A stretch of DNA of 40,846 nucleotides, taken from IMG/VR virus record IMGVR_UViG_3300034096_000061, positions 1 to 40,846 of that record. One strand, 5' to 3'. The DNA comes from a virus. Below the pieces are notes generated by a model. That model saw nothing but the letters and a program-made list of their open reading frames with translations, was not told where the DNA came from and did not search any database. Below are positions 15,476 to 23,950 of the stretch, in pieces. Both the position numbers and the translations under genes were made by a program. Position 1 is the stretch's first letter. Every line of letters starts with the position of its first letter.

Positions 15476-15984
15476 TTCCAATTATAGGTGCATTACTAGG
15501 AACACTTGCAGAGAATGGTCTAGGACTATTGTCTAGTGCAATACAAGCTAAGGGTAAAGATGTTGTAGAAAAAACTTTAGGTGTAAAGATTCCAGATAAT
15601 CCTAGTGCTGAAGATGTAGCTAAACTTCGTGAATTACAGTATGCACATGAAGAACGGCTGTTAGAACTTGGCATTGAGAAGGCTAAGATGGAACTTGCTG
15701 AACTTGAGATGTTTGCTAAAGCTGCACAAAACGAAGAAGATAATGTGTCTAATCGTTGGAGTGCAGACATGTCATCTGACTCATGGCTGTCCAAGAACAT
15801 ACGTCCTATGAGCCTTATAGCCATCTTTACAGGTTACTTTGTGTTTGCTATGATGAGTGCCTATGGTTTGAATGCAAACGAGTCTTACGTATCTCTGCTT
15901 GGTCAGTGGGGAATGCTTATAATGGGTGCATATTTTGGTGGTAGAACAATAGAAAAACTAGCTGATTTAAGGAGTAAGAAATGA
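15472..15984 (+). CDS. holin, 3-TM GTA-release type
   Basis: A 170-aa protein with a hydrophobic N-terminus (MIPIIGALLGTLAENGLGLL), a charged helical middle (LRELQYAHEERLLELGIEKAKMELAELEMF) and two C-terminal spans (SLIAIFTGYFVFAMMSAYGL and VSLLGQWGMLIMGAYFGGRTI). The sequence WLSKNIRPMSLI is characteristic of the three-span holin family first noted in gene-transfer-agent release clusters. It sits directly upstream of the endolysin with a 4-base overlap. It should permeabilise the inner membrane. Confidence 0.8.
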   Translation: MIPIIGALLGTLAENGLGLLSSAIQAKGKDVVEKTLGVKIPDNPSAEDVAKLRELQYAHEERLLELGIEKAKMELAELEMFAKAAQNEEDNVSNRWSADMSSDSWLSKNIRPMSLIAIFTGYFVFAMMSAYGLNANESYVSLLGQWGMLIMGAYFGGRTIEKLADLRSKK

Positions 15985-16319
15985 GTCTATCAGATCACCA
16001 AGCAGCTTTCCTGTTAGACATGTGTAAGCTTATTCAATATGCTACAGAACAAGGCTTTAAAGTGACAGGTGGAGAACTTGCACGTACACCAGAACAACAG
16101 GCTATTTATTTTAAGACAGGCCGTAGTAAGACAATGAACTCCATTCATTTAAAGCGTTGTGCAATGGATTTAAACTTCTTTAAAGACGGTAAGATCATTT
16201 GGGATAAAGAAATTATTGCACCTCTTGGTCATTATTGGGAAAGTCTCCACCCTAAAAATCGTTGGGGTGGTAATTTTAAGTCACTTGTAGATTGTCCACA
16301 CTTTGAAAGGAACGTTTAA
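15981..16319 (+). CDS. M15-family endolysin (L-Ala-D-Glu / D-Ala-D-Ala peptidase type)
   Basis: A 112-aa zinc peptidase. The ligands are visible: [11 protein letters not shown] (H56, D63) and DCPHFE (H107), with the early [10 protein letters not shown] motif. This is the SxHxxxxAxD ... PHFE pattern of the M15 endolysin family. The length is short (typical 120-140 aa), so it is a single catalytic domain without a cell-wall-binding module. It directly follows the holin (ATGA overlap). It cleaves peptidoglycan cross-bridge peptides at lysis. Confidence 0.9.
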   Translation: MSLSDHQAAFLLDMCKLIQYATEQGFKVTGGELARTPEQQAIYFKTGRSKTMNSIHLKRCAMDLNFFKDGKIIWDKEIIAPLGHYWESLHPKNRWGGNFKSLVDCPHFERNV

Positions 16320-16320
16320 C

Positions 16321-16488
16321 ATGCCAATGAAAAAAGGAAGTAGTAATAAAACAGTTTCAGAAAACATTCGTAAAGAAATGAAACAAGGTGTTCCACAAAA
16401 GCAAGCAATTGCTATAGCTTTAAGTAAAGCTGGTAAGTCCCTACCTAAGCGTGGTCAACGTACAGCTAAGAATAAAAGTAAAAAATGA
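16321..16488 (+). CDS. small basic DUF6496-like protein
   Basis: A 55-aa Lys-rich protein [17 protein letters not shown] ... [13 protein letters not shown] chose the ATG at 16321, with AAAGGAA about 9 bases upstream, over an earlier frame start inside the endolysin gene. The motif '[22 protein letters not shown]' recalls a small family (DUF6496, from memory) common in phages. It may bind nucleic acid; function unknown. Confidence 0.65.
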   Translation: MPMKKGSSNKTVSENIRKEMKQGVPQKQAIAIALSKAGKSLPKRGQRTAKNKSKK

Positions 16489-16724
16489 AAATGGCATATG
16501 TTGAGTGGGAGGATGCATCTGATTTAGATGATACTCCTTGGACAACACATGATGATTTTATATACGAACCTGTAATGGTAAGTCAAATAGGATACGTTTT
16601 ATATGACGGGCCTGAAGGGTTAGTATTAACATCCTCTTATATTGCTGATGGCACTGTTGGGTGTCGTACACAAATACCACGAGGCATGATTCGTAACATA
16701 ACTATAATTGATGACAATGATTGA
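16485..16724 (+). CDS. hypothetical acidic protein
   Basis: A 79-aa protein starting [19 protein letters not shown], with an ATGA overlap to the upstream stop. It is beta-rich and acidic, ending [11 protein letters not shown]. No domain is recognised. It sits between a small basic gene and the presumed small terminase subunit. Confidence 0.7.
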   Translation: MKMAYVEWEDASDLDDTPWTTHDDFIYEPVMVSQIGYVLYDGPEGLVLTSSYIADGTVGCRTQIPRGMIRNITIIDDND

Positions 16725-17196
16725 TAGAACACAGTTTTTAGATGGTAGTGGTAAGCGTGTTATCCTTGGCTTGTTTAAGGAATTTGCTCGTGTAGATGTA
16801 AAGTTTAAACCTGTATACACGTTACAACACTGTAAGGATGTATTCTTAGAGTGTCGTGACCCCTCTGAATATTCTGTTGCTATGGCACTACTAGGTGATT
16901 GGGAACACTGGCAAGAAGTACGTAATCACCCCATAATTAAACCACACGTAGATAAATGGCAAGCAGAGTTAGCAGTGAAGTTACAGTCTGAAGCAATTGC
17001 ACAAATGAAACAACATGCACGTCTTCCCGGTGGTACAGCAGCCGCTAAATGGCTTGCTGAGAAGGGTTATGTAGATGGTGGTGTTAAGAAGCCTGTAGGC
17101 CGTCCTAAAGAGGTTAAAGAGGTTATAGCACCCTCTACAGGGCGTATAGCAGGAGATATGGCTAGACTTGGTATCATTGCTGGAGGAAAGAAATAA
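16717..17196 (+). CDS. probable terminase small subunit-like DNA-binding protein
   Basis: A 159-aa protein starting [18 protein letters not shown] 16711 and TTG 16708 are alternatives. It is helical in the middle (HWQEVRNHPIIKPHVDKWQAELAVKLQ), then has ARLPGGTAAAKWLAEKGY and the basic GVKKPVGRPKE linker, an AT-hook-like GRPK. These features and the position shortly before the large terminase gene fit a small terminase subunit that recognises the packaging site. The assignment is by context and composition. Confidence 0.6.
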   Translation: MIDRTQFLDGSGKRVILGLFKEFARVDVKFKPVYTLQHCKDVFLECRDPSEYSVAMALLGDWEHWQEVRNHPIIKPHVDKWQAELAVKLQSEAIAQMKQHARLPGGTAAAKWLAEKGYVDGGVKKPVGRPKEVKEVIAPSTGRIAGDMARLGIIAGGKK

Positions 17197-17462
17197 TGCC
17201 TTACATGACCGCAGGGAAAAGAGATTACAAAAAACAACAAGCCTATGATGGTAAACCATCTGTCGTTAAAGATAGGGCTAAACGTAATGGTGCTAGACGT
17301 AAACTTATGGAAGAAGGTAAAGTTAGCAAGGGTGATGGTAAAGATGTAGACCATAAGAAACCGCTTAGTAAAGGTGGTGGTAACAAACGAAGTAATCTAC
17401 GTGTTACTAGTAAGAGTAACAATAGAAGCTTTTCACGCACTAAAACAGGGAAGATGAAATAA
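17196..17462 (+). CDS. HNH-like small protein
   Basis: An 88-aa very basic protein. VDHKKPLSKGGGNKRSNLR followed by SNNRSF has the shape of an HNH nuclease core (DH...N...N), but there are no zinc-binding cysteines and the protein is short. Such HNH-like proteins next to terminase assist packaging in several phages. The palindrome at 17404-17413 codes VTSK inside the presumed active region. It overlaps both neighbours by one base. Confidence 0.6.
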   Translation: MPYMTAGKRDYKKQQAYDGKPSVVKDRAKRNGARRKLMEEGKVSKGDGKDVDHKKPLSKGGGNKRSNLRVTSKSNNRSFSRTKTGKMK

Positions 17463-17605
17463 TGGCTGGACTATACGAAAACATCCATAAAAAGCGTAAA
17501 CGTATCAAAGAAGGTAGTGGTGAGAAGATGCGTAAGGTAGGTAGTAAAGGTGCTCCTACAGCTAAGCAATTTAAACAAGCTGCTAAAACACGAAAGACTA
17601 AATAA
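17462..17605 (+). CDS. 47-aa very basic protein
   Basis: Encodes MAGLYENIHKKRKRIKEGSG ... PTAKQFKQAAKTRKTK, with TAATG junctions at both ends and no spacer. It is about one-third Lys/Arg. Similar small basic proteins occur near phage terminase genes (often annotated as hypothetical). It could bind nucleic acid; function unknown. Confidence 0.65.
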   Translation: MAGLYENIHKKRKRIKEGSGEKMRKVGSKGAPTAKQFKQAAKTRKTK

Positions 17606-17811
17606 TGTTTGTAATAGAATTTGTATTATGCCTAGCAATTAATGAGTGTATTGAACCTATTGTGGATAAACCCCGTAGCAGACACGAAACATACGAAGCA
17701 TGTATGCAAGTTGCCTATTACAAAGCATTAGAACTGTATATGATGAATGAGCGTCCTAATCTAACAGTTAGTTACAAATGTTTACCAGAAGTTATTGGAG
17801 AAGAAACATGA
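17605..17811 (+). CDS. small Cys-containing protein with hydrophobic N-terminus
   Basis: A 68-aa protein MFVIEFVLCLAINECIEPIV ... ETYEACMQVAYYKALEL ... VSYKCLPEV. A short hydrophobic start and four Cys suggest export or membrane association with disulfides. No lipobox is evident. It ends in an ATGA overlap with the next gene. Function unknown. Confidence 0.6.
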   Translation: MFVIEFVLCLAINECIEPIVDKPRSRHETYEACMQVAYYKALELYMMNERPNLTVSYKCLPEVIGEET

Positions 17812-18080
17812 TTAAGAAGGGTTCAGAGTCGTTTTCTGGATATAACAAACCTAAGCGTACACCAAGCCATCCTACCAAGAGTCACGCAGTGTTGGCTAAG
17901 GTAGGTGACAAAGAAAAACTCATTCGATTTGGTCAAAAGGGTGTGTCAGGTAGCCCTAAGAGAGAAGGTGAGTCTGATGCTTCTCGTAAACGTAGAGAGA
18001 GTTTTAAAGCTCGACATGCAAGCAACATTGCTAAAGGCAAGATGAGTGCTGCATATTGGGCAGATAAGGTTAAGTGGTGA
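17808..18080 (+). CDS. small basic DUF6321-like protein
   Basis: A 90-aa protein MIKKGSESFSGYNKPKRTP ... with the motif KLIRFGQKGVSGSP ... ESFKARHASNI ... SAAYWADKVKW, a pattern I associate with a small phage family (DUF6321 from memory). The ATG at 17808 is chosen because of TTGGAG 8 bases upstream and the ATGA overlap with the previous stop. It ends by overlapping the terminase start. Confidence 0.7.
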   Translation: MIKKGSESFSGYNKPKRTPSHPTKSHAVLAKVGDKEKLIRFGQKGVSGSPKREGESDASRKRRESFKARHASNIAKGKMSAAYWADKVKW

Positions 18081-19600
18081 CTGAAAAAGAACTGGTTAAA
18101 CAGGCAGCAGAAGCTGACCTTCTGACGTTTATTAAACTAATTGCACCACATCGTATGCTAGGTGCAGTACATGAGGAATTGTGTTCATGGTGGAGCAGAG
18201 AAGACGCTAAGGACAACCAACTTGTCTTGTTGCCACGTGACCACCAAAAGAGTGCAATGATTGCTTATAGGGTTGCTTGGTGGGTTACTAAGCATCCTGA
18301 GACTACAGTGCTGTATGTCTCTGCTACAGCTAACTTGGCTGAAAAACAACTTAAAGCTGTTAAGGATATATTCTTATCAGACATATATAGATTCTATTGG
18401 CCTGAGATGGTTAATGAGATGGAAGGTAAACGAGAGCGTTGGTCTATGGATGAAATCTCTGTAGATCACCCTAAGCGTAAGGCAGAAGGTGTTCGTGATG
18501 CTACAATTAAAGCAGCAGGTATTACAGCTAACGTCACAGGGTTACATTGTAATGTAGCTGTGCTAGATGACGTTGTAGTGCCTGATAATGCTTATACACA
18601 GCTAGGTAGAGATCAGGTTAGAGCATTCTACTCACAACTATCTTCAATTGAATCTACAGGTGCTAAAGAGTGGGCTGTAGGTACTCGCTACCATCCCGGA
18701 GACTTGTACAAAGACATGATGGAAATGACTGAAGTGTACATGTCTGATGACGATGAGACAGAGATTGAGAATGAAGTGTATGAAGTATTTGAGCGTGTAG
18801 TGGAAACAGGTGGTGAATTTCTTTGGCCTAAACAACGTAGAACAGATGGTAAAACATTTGGCTTTGATGCACGAGAGTTGGCACGTAAGAAGGCTAAGTA
18901 CTTGGATGTAACACAGTTCTATGCTCAATATTACAACAACCCTAATGCTGTAGAAACACAACTTATTGATCGTAGTAGGTTCAACTATTATGAACGTGAT
19001 AAGATTGAAAACTTTAGTGGAGCGTGGTATTTTGGAGACAAACTTTTACACATTTATGCTGCTATGGATTTTGCTTATTCTATTGGCACAAACTCTGACT
19101 ACACTGTTATTATGGTGGTTGGAGTAGATGAAGATAATAATTTTTATGTCTTAGATATTGACAGATTTAAAACTAATAAAATATCTGTTATGTATGATAA
19201 GGCTGAACTTATATATCGTAAATGGAAGTTTAAAAAGATGCGTTGTGAAGTAGTAGCTGCACAACGTCTTATTGTTGGACAATTTAAAGATTATATGCGT
19301 AGTCAAAACATTGTATTTACAATTGACGAATATAATCCCCCTAAAACTATGCGTAAAGCAGAACGTATTGCTACAATCTTAGAACCACGTTATAGTAATA
19401 ACCAGATATGGCATTATAAAGGTGGTAATTGTCAGACATTAGAAGAAGAATTAATGATGAATAATCCTGAACATGATGATATTAAGGATGCATTAGCTTC
19501 TTGTATTGAAATTTGTAAAGCACCTATGTCGAATCGGACATGGGGAAAGCGCACTAATGTAGTCGCTTTTAATTCTAAATATGGTGGCGTTTCTTATTAA
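18074..19600 (+). CDS. terminase large subunit
   Basis: A 508-aa packaging motor. A Walker A-like loop is LLPRDHQKSAMI (residues 52-63), Walker B is VAVLDDVVV (D165-D166), and the C-terminal RNase H-like nuclease starts with AAMDFAYSIGTNSDYTV (D332) and ends with HDDIKDALAS. It starts on GTG (18074, or the adjacent GTG at 18077) overlapping the previous stop. The large subunit cleaves concatemeric DNA and drives it into the prohead through the portal encoded next. Confidence 0.95.
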   Translation: MVTEKELVKQAAEADLLTFIKLIAPHRMLGAVHEELCSWWSREDAKDNQLVLLPRDHQKSAMIAYRVAWWVTKHPETTVLYVSATANLAEKQLKAVKDIFLSDIYRFYWPEMVNEMEGKRERWSMDEISVDHPKRKAEGVRDATIKAAGITANVTGLHCNVAVLDDVVVPDNAYTQLGRDQVRAFYSQLSSIESTGAKEWAVGTRYHPGDLYKDMMEMTEVYMSDDDETEIENEVYEVFERVVETGGEFLWPKQRRTDGKTFGFDARELARKKAKYLDVTQFYAQYYNNPNAVETQLIDRSRFNYYERDKIENFSGAWYFGDKLLHIYAAMDFAYSIGTNSDYTVIMVVGVDEDNNFYVLDIDRFKTNKISVMYDKAELIYRKWKFKKMRCEVVAAQRLIVGQFKDYMRSQNIVFTIDEYNPPKTMRKAERIATILEPRYSNNQIWHYKGGNCQTLEEELMMNNPEHDDIKDALASCIEICKAPMSNRTWGKRTNVVAFNSKYGGVSY

Positions 19601-19612
19601 AGGATATAATAA

Positions 19613-21376
19613 ATGAACGAGAATGTACAAGTAAGTTATAATGATGACAGCTTAGCTAATAAGATTGCTGACATGTGGATGCGGTGGGATACAGCACGTA
19701 GTGTATGGAAAACTGATCAACAAGAGTTGCGTAATTATATCTTTGCAACTGACACACGTAAAACATCTAATAGTAAACTACCTTGGAAGAACTCCACTGT
19801 AACACCTAAATTGACACAGATTAGAGATAATCTACATGCTAATTACATGGCTGCATTGTTTCCATCTGAGAATTGGTTTTTCTTTGAGGCTACTAATAAA
19901 GATAAAGATTTAGCAGCTAAGAGACAGGCCATTGTAAACTACCTAAAACAGAAACTAAAAGCATCTAACTTTCAGTTGTTGGTATCACAACTTGTATATG
20001 ATTATATTGACTTTGGTAATGTAATTGTTACTTATGATTATGTACGAGATGTTATTAGTGATAAAGAAGGTAATGTAGTTAATAGATATATTGGCCCTAA
20101 AGCCTATCGTATTAATCCTAATGACATTGTGTTTAACCCATTAGCTGAAGACTTTAGTAAGACTCCTGTTGTACGAAGAATGCTAAAATCAATTGGCGAT
20201 CTGATGACAGACCTAGAAACAAAGCCCAACCTTAACTACAGCAAAGCAGTTGTAGATAAGGCTATTTCTTTCCGTCAAAACTATAGGGATGACCCTGAGT
20301 TTAAGAAAGAAGTTAACATGGCTATTGATGGTTTTGGTAGTGCTGATGAATATTTAGAAAGTGACATGGTTGAGTTGTTGGAATTCTGGGGTGACATTTA
20401 TGACCCAGACACCAAGACACTGTTGCGTAATCAACTCATTACCATTATTGATCGTAAGTGGGTGTTGCGTAAACAACCTAATCCGTTGTGGACAGGTAAC
20501 AAACCTATGCACCATTGTGGTTGGAGATTGCGTACAGATAACCTGTGGGCACAAGGCCCATTAGACCAGTTGGTAGGTATGCAATATCGTATTGACCACC
20601 TTGAGAACTTGAAGGCAGACGTGTTTGACTTGATTGCCTACCCTGTCATGGTGATCTATGGTAACACTGTAGAGGAGTTTGAATACGAACCCGGAGCTAC
20701 AATCTTTGTGGGAGATGAGGGTAAGGTAGACTTCCTTCGTCCTGATGCTACAGCGTTGCAAGCAGACATGCAGATTGCTGAACTGATGGGTCGTATGGAG
20801 GAACTAGCAGGTGCTCCTAAGCAAGCTATGGGTATCCGTACTCCCGGTGAGAAGACCAAGTATGAAGTGCAAACCTTGGAGAATGCTGCTGGTCGTATCT
20901 TCCAAAGCAAGGTAAGTTGGTTTGAACGTAACATTCTAGAACCTCTGTTGAATGGCATGTTGGCTGAAGCTATCCGTAACTTTGAAGGTGTAGAACGTAT
21001 TCGTGCCATTGATGAGCAGTATAACACAGAAAGCTTTGTGGAGATCAGTAAAGCAGACTTGATGGCAGAAGGTAAGATTTATCCTATTGGAGCACGTCAC
21101 TTTGCTGACCAAGCTAGGTTTGTACAAGAGTTGACACAAACTATCAATGCTGTACAAAGCATCCCCGGTGTGGCTGCACACATGTCTGGTAAGGCTATTG
21201 CCAAGGCTCTAGAGGAGAACTTGGGATGGCAGAACTACAAGATTGTACAGGATAATGCTTCTGTATTTGAAGCAGCAGAGACACAACGATTGATGAATCA
21301 AGCCTCTGAAGATGTACAAACTGAAGCTGCTGTAGACCCTATGGGTGCTCCACTTGACATGGAAGAAGGAATGTAA
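19613..21376 (+). CDS. portal (head-tail connector) protein
   Basis: A 587-aa protein with AAAGGA upstream. The N-terminus (KIADMWMRWDTARSVWKTDQQELRNYIFAT) and the central blocks KLTQIRDNLHANYMAALFPSENWFFFEA, DYIDFGNVIVTYDYV, and the later GMQYRIDHLENLKADVFDLIAYPV are typical of podoviral portals; the length matches. Its position between terminase and the scaffold/capsid genes is canonical. The portal forms the dodecameric ring through which DNA is packaged. Confidence 0.92.
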   Translation: MNENVQVSYNDDSLANKIADMWMRWDTARSVWKTDQQELRNYIFATDTRKTSNSKLPWKNSTVTPKLTQIRDNLHANYMAALFPSENWFFFEATNKDKDLAAKRQAIVNYLKQKLKASNFQLLVSQLVYDYIDFGNVIVTYDYVRDVISDKEGNVVNRYIGPKAYRINPNDIVFNPLAEDFSKTPVVRRMLKSIGDLMTDLETKPNLNYSKAVVDKAISFRQNYRDDPEFKKEVNMAIDGFGSADEYLESDMVELLEFWGDIYDPDTKTLLRNQLITIIDRKWVLRKQPNPLWTGNKPMHHCGWRLRTDNLWAQGPLDQLVGMQYRIDHLENLKADVFDLIAYPVMVIYGNTVEEFEYEPGATIFVGDEGKVDFLRPDATALQADMQIAELMGRMEELAGAPKQAMGIRTPGEKTKYEVQTLENAAGRIFQSKVSWFERNILEPLLNGMLAEAIRNFEGVERIRAIDEQYNTESFVEISKADLMAEGKIYPIGARHFADQARFVQELTQTINAVQSIPGVAAHMSGKAIAKALEENLGWQNYKIVQDNASVFEAAETQRLMNQASEDVQTEAAVDPMGAPLDMEEGM

Positions 21377-21380
21377 TATA

Positions 21381-21632
21381 ATGAATAAACTATTACTTAA
21401 CAATAAACCTATAGATAGTAGTAATGAAGAATTTATTAAAGCTTGGAATAATAGTAGTTATGTATTTGAAGCTTTATATAAGACATTAAGTAATATGAGT
21501 GAAGATATTAACAATGTTAAGAAGGATGACTTTGACTGTCCTAACCATTATGCTAAGCTTAGCTATCAGATGGGACAGACAAAAATGATTGATTTTGTAC
21601 TATCTTTGTTACCTGATTCTGCCAAAGGGTAA
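21381..21632 (+). CDS. hypothetical small protein
   Basis: An 83-aa acidic protein starting MNKLLLNNKPIDSSNEEF, ATG at 21381. GGAAGAAGGA precedes. It is followed by a 53-base spacer with GTTTTT-C-AAAAAC. It lies between portal and scaffold. Not recognised. Confidence 0.7.
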   Translation: MNKLLLNNKPIDSSNEEFIKAWNNSSYVFEALYKTLSNMSEDINNVKKDDFDCPNHYAKLSYQMGQTKMIDFVLSLLPDSAKG

Positions 21633-21685
21633 CGTTTTTCAAAAACATGACACTAAGGCAGTCAACTTTTTAGGAGAGATTCCGC

Positions 21686-22420
21686 ATGACCAATGCAACA
21701 ATTTTCGGTGGCTCTGAAGACAACCAGAACACCAATACACCCACAGCGACAACTGAGGGACAGCTTTTTACCGCACTTGTTGGTGAAACGCAAAAATACA
21801 AAACACCAGAAGAATTGGCTAAAGCTTACACAAATGCTGACCAGTTTATTGAAACCTTGAAAGAGGAAAATCGTAAACTACGTGAGCAAACTATGGCAGC
21901 TAAAACAATTGATGATGTTTTGGAACGTATGTCGAAACATAGCAATGCACCAGAGAACGACAATCCTCCTGCTCAGGGTTATACCCCTGAAGATGTGCAA
22001 CAGCTTGTAGAGAAGACGTTAGTAGGTCGAGAAGCAGCTAAAGTAAAACAAGATAATCTAATGTTGGCTGACAAACTAATGAAAGAAAAGTTTGGTGAGA
22101 AAGCAGAAGAAATCTTTAAGCAACGTGCAACAACACAAGCTAAAGGACGTATCTTGATGGAATTGGCAGCTAATGACCCGCAAGAGTTTGTATCTTTGTT
22201 TGTTGGAGTAGTTCCAAACAACTCAAACACTATGGATACTGGCTCTATGAATACAACTTCAGTACCTTCTACTGGTGGCGATAGGACAAATATTGAGGGC
22301 ACAAAACAATGGGCCGCTAAGATTCGTAAAGAGAATCCTTCTCTATATTGGTCACAAGACTTCCAATATAAGTTACAACAAACTGTTACAAAAAACCCGT
22401 CCCTATATTTTGGGCAATAA
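21686..22420 (+). CDS. capsid assembly scaffold protein
   Basis: A 244-aa acidic, helical protein. TAGGAGAG lies upstream of the ATG. A polar N-terminus (EDNQNTNTPTATTEGQ) is followed by LFTALVGETQKYKTPEELAKAYTNADQFIETLKEENRKLREQ and further helices, the usual scaffold profile (T7 gp9 type). It sits immediately before the major capsid gene. It should guide prohead assembly and leave before DNA packaging. Confidence 0.82.
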   Translation: MTNATIFGGSEDNQNTNTPTATTEGQLFTALVGETQKYKTPEELAKAYTNADQFIETLKEENRKLREQTMAAKTIDDVLERMSKHSNAPENDNPPAQGYTPEDVQQLVEKTLVGREAAKVKQDNLMLADKLMKEKFGEKAEEIFKQRATTQAKGRILMELAANDPQEFVSLFVGVVPNNSNTMDTGSMNTTSVPSTGGDRTNIEGTKQWAAKIRKENPSLYWSQDFQYKLQQTVTKNPSLYFGQ

Positions 22421-22430
22421 GGAGATTTAA

Positions 22431-23396
22431 ATGGCTGGTACAGATTATGCAAAGGTTAATGACCATTTAGTTCGCACAGAACTTTGGTCTGCCGAATTGA
22501 AAGATGTGTTGCAAGAACAATTGATGGGTACGAAATATGTTCGTATGCTCAATGGTTTCCCTGATGGTAATCAATTTACTATTCCCTCTGTTGGCGAGTT
22601 GCCAATGCGTGAGACTGCTGAACTTACCCCTGTTGTGTATGACGCAATGGATACTGGTGAATTCACTTTCACAATTGATCGTTATGTAGAATCCGCTACA
22701 TACATCACTGATAAAGCCAAACAAGACAGCTACTACGCTGCTCAATTGATTGGTATGTTCCCTACTAAGATGCGTCGTGCATTGGATGAGAATTTGGAAT
22801 CTTCTGTATTCTCTCTTGCCAATCAACAAACATCTGGTAATGCAAACGCTATTAATGGTGCTGACCACCGCTTTGTAGCTTCAGGTAGTTCAAACACTGT
22901 GTTGGCACTTGCTGACTTTGCTAAAGCTAAATACGCTTTGGACAAAGCACAAGCTGGTGGTGCTCGTGTTGCCATTATCGACCCTTCACAAGAGTATGTG
23001 TTTAACACTCTGGTTGGTGCTCAAGCTTTTACTAACAACCCTGCCTTTGAAGGTATTGTTCAAGGTGGTTTTGTTAACGAAGTGACAGGTATGCGTTTTA
23101 TCCGTAACATCTTTGGTTTCGATGTTTACGTGTCTAACTTCCTTCCTGCTGCCTCTGAAGCTGCATCATCTACTTTGGGTGGTGTCACTGTTCCTGCTAC
23201 TCCAACTGTGAACTTGTTCATGTCTGTTGGTGGTGACTTGACTCCGTTTGTTGGTGCATATCGCCAAATGCCTCGTGTTGAATATGAGCGTAACAAAGAC
23301 CTGCGTCGTGACGAATACGTTATGAATGCTCGTTTTGGTTTGAAGCTCTATCGTCCTGAGTGTTTGGTTTCTGTTATCACCAAGAACACCATCTAA
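22431..23396 (+). CDS. major capsid protein, HK97 fold
   Basis: A 321-aa protein with GGAG 6 bases upstream of the ATG. Features fitting an HK97-like capsid: an N-terminal helix with LWSAELKDVLQEQLMGTKYVRMLNG, a beta-rich E-loop-like block (TIPSVGELPMRETAELTPVVYD), and the P-domain-like YVMNARFGLKLYRPECL end. Length, position and codon bias (frequent GTT/GGT/CGT) suit a highly expressed structural gene. Confidence 0.9.
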   Translation: MAGTDYAKVNDHLVRTELWSAELKDVLQEQLMGTKYVRMLNGFPDGNQFTIPSVGELPMRETAELTPVVYDAMDTGEFTFTIDRYVESATYITDKAKQDSYYAAQLIGMFPTKMRRALDENLESSVFSLANQQTSGNANAINGADHRFVASGSSNTVLALADFAKAKYALDKAQAGGARVAIIDPSQEYVFNTLVGAQAFTNNPAFEGIVQGGFVNEVTGMRFIRNIFGFDVYVSNFLPAASEAASSTLGGVTVPATPTVNLFMSVGGDLTPFVGAYRQMPRVEYERNKDLRRDEYVMNARFGLKLYRPECLVSVITKNTI

Positions 23397-23414
23397 TACT
23401 GAAAGGATTATAAA

Positions 23415-23882
23415 ATGACTCGTGCTAATACATGGACTAATGCCGATGGTTTGATTGTCGGTTTTGGTAATAATTTCCCTGAGCGCAATGATGCTGGTGT
23501 CAACGAAGTTGACGGCAATGACAAAAGTGCTCAGTTGAACATCACTTATCAAAGCACCTCTGGTGCAAGTGGTGCTAAGATAGAGATTCCTGCTGGCTCT
23601 ATTGTTAAAAACGTATACATGAAGGTTGGTACTGCTTGGGTTGGCGGCACTTCATTGGCATTTGGTGATGCAACTACACCTGCTGGCTGGATTACAGCTA
23701 CACAAGGTGCTACAGCTTCTCTGACAGCTAATGCTGCTATTCAAGCTCAAGGCTCTTATGCATATACTTCTACAGAGGGTCAACTCCCTCCTAAAGCGTA
23801 TGCTGCTGCTACTAACTTGTATGTCACTATCACTGGTACTTATACCGCTGGTACAGCTACAATTATCGTAGAATACGTGTAA
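23415..23882 (+). CDS. capsid decoration/head protein
   Basis: A 155-aa beta-rich Gly/Ala/Thr-rich protein (NITYQSTSGASGAKIEIPAGSIVKNVYMKVGTAWVGG...) with AAAGGA upstream. Position just after the capsid gene and before the strong terminator at 23891 suits an abundant outer capsid or head-stabilising protein. It is not similar to a family that I can name. Confidence 0.65.
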   Translation: MTRANTWTNADGLIVGFGNNFPERNDAGVNEVDGNDKSAQLNITYQSTSGASGAKIEIPAGSIVKNVYMKVGTAWVGGTSLAFGDATTPAGWITATQGATASLTANAAIQAQGSYAYTSTEGQLPPKAYAAATNLYVTITGTYTAGTATIIVEYV

Positions 23883-23890
23883 TGTGAAGA

Positions 23891-23940
23891 TGGAGAGAGT
23901 TTGGACTGGGAGTTCCCGGTTGCTCTCTCCACTTTTCTTT
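23891..23940 (+). terminator. Rho-independent terminator after the capsid genes
   Basis: TGGAGAGAG (23891-23899) pairs with CTCTCTCCA (23923-23931), and inside it ACTGGG and CCCGGT form a second stem with one wobble pair around AGTT. The strand continues ACTTTTCTTTT. It resembles the T7 late terminator placed after the capsid gene and should reduce expression downstream. Confidence 0.75.
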
Positions 23941-23950
23941 TGGAGAATAT

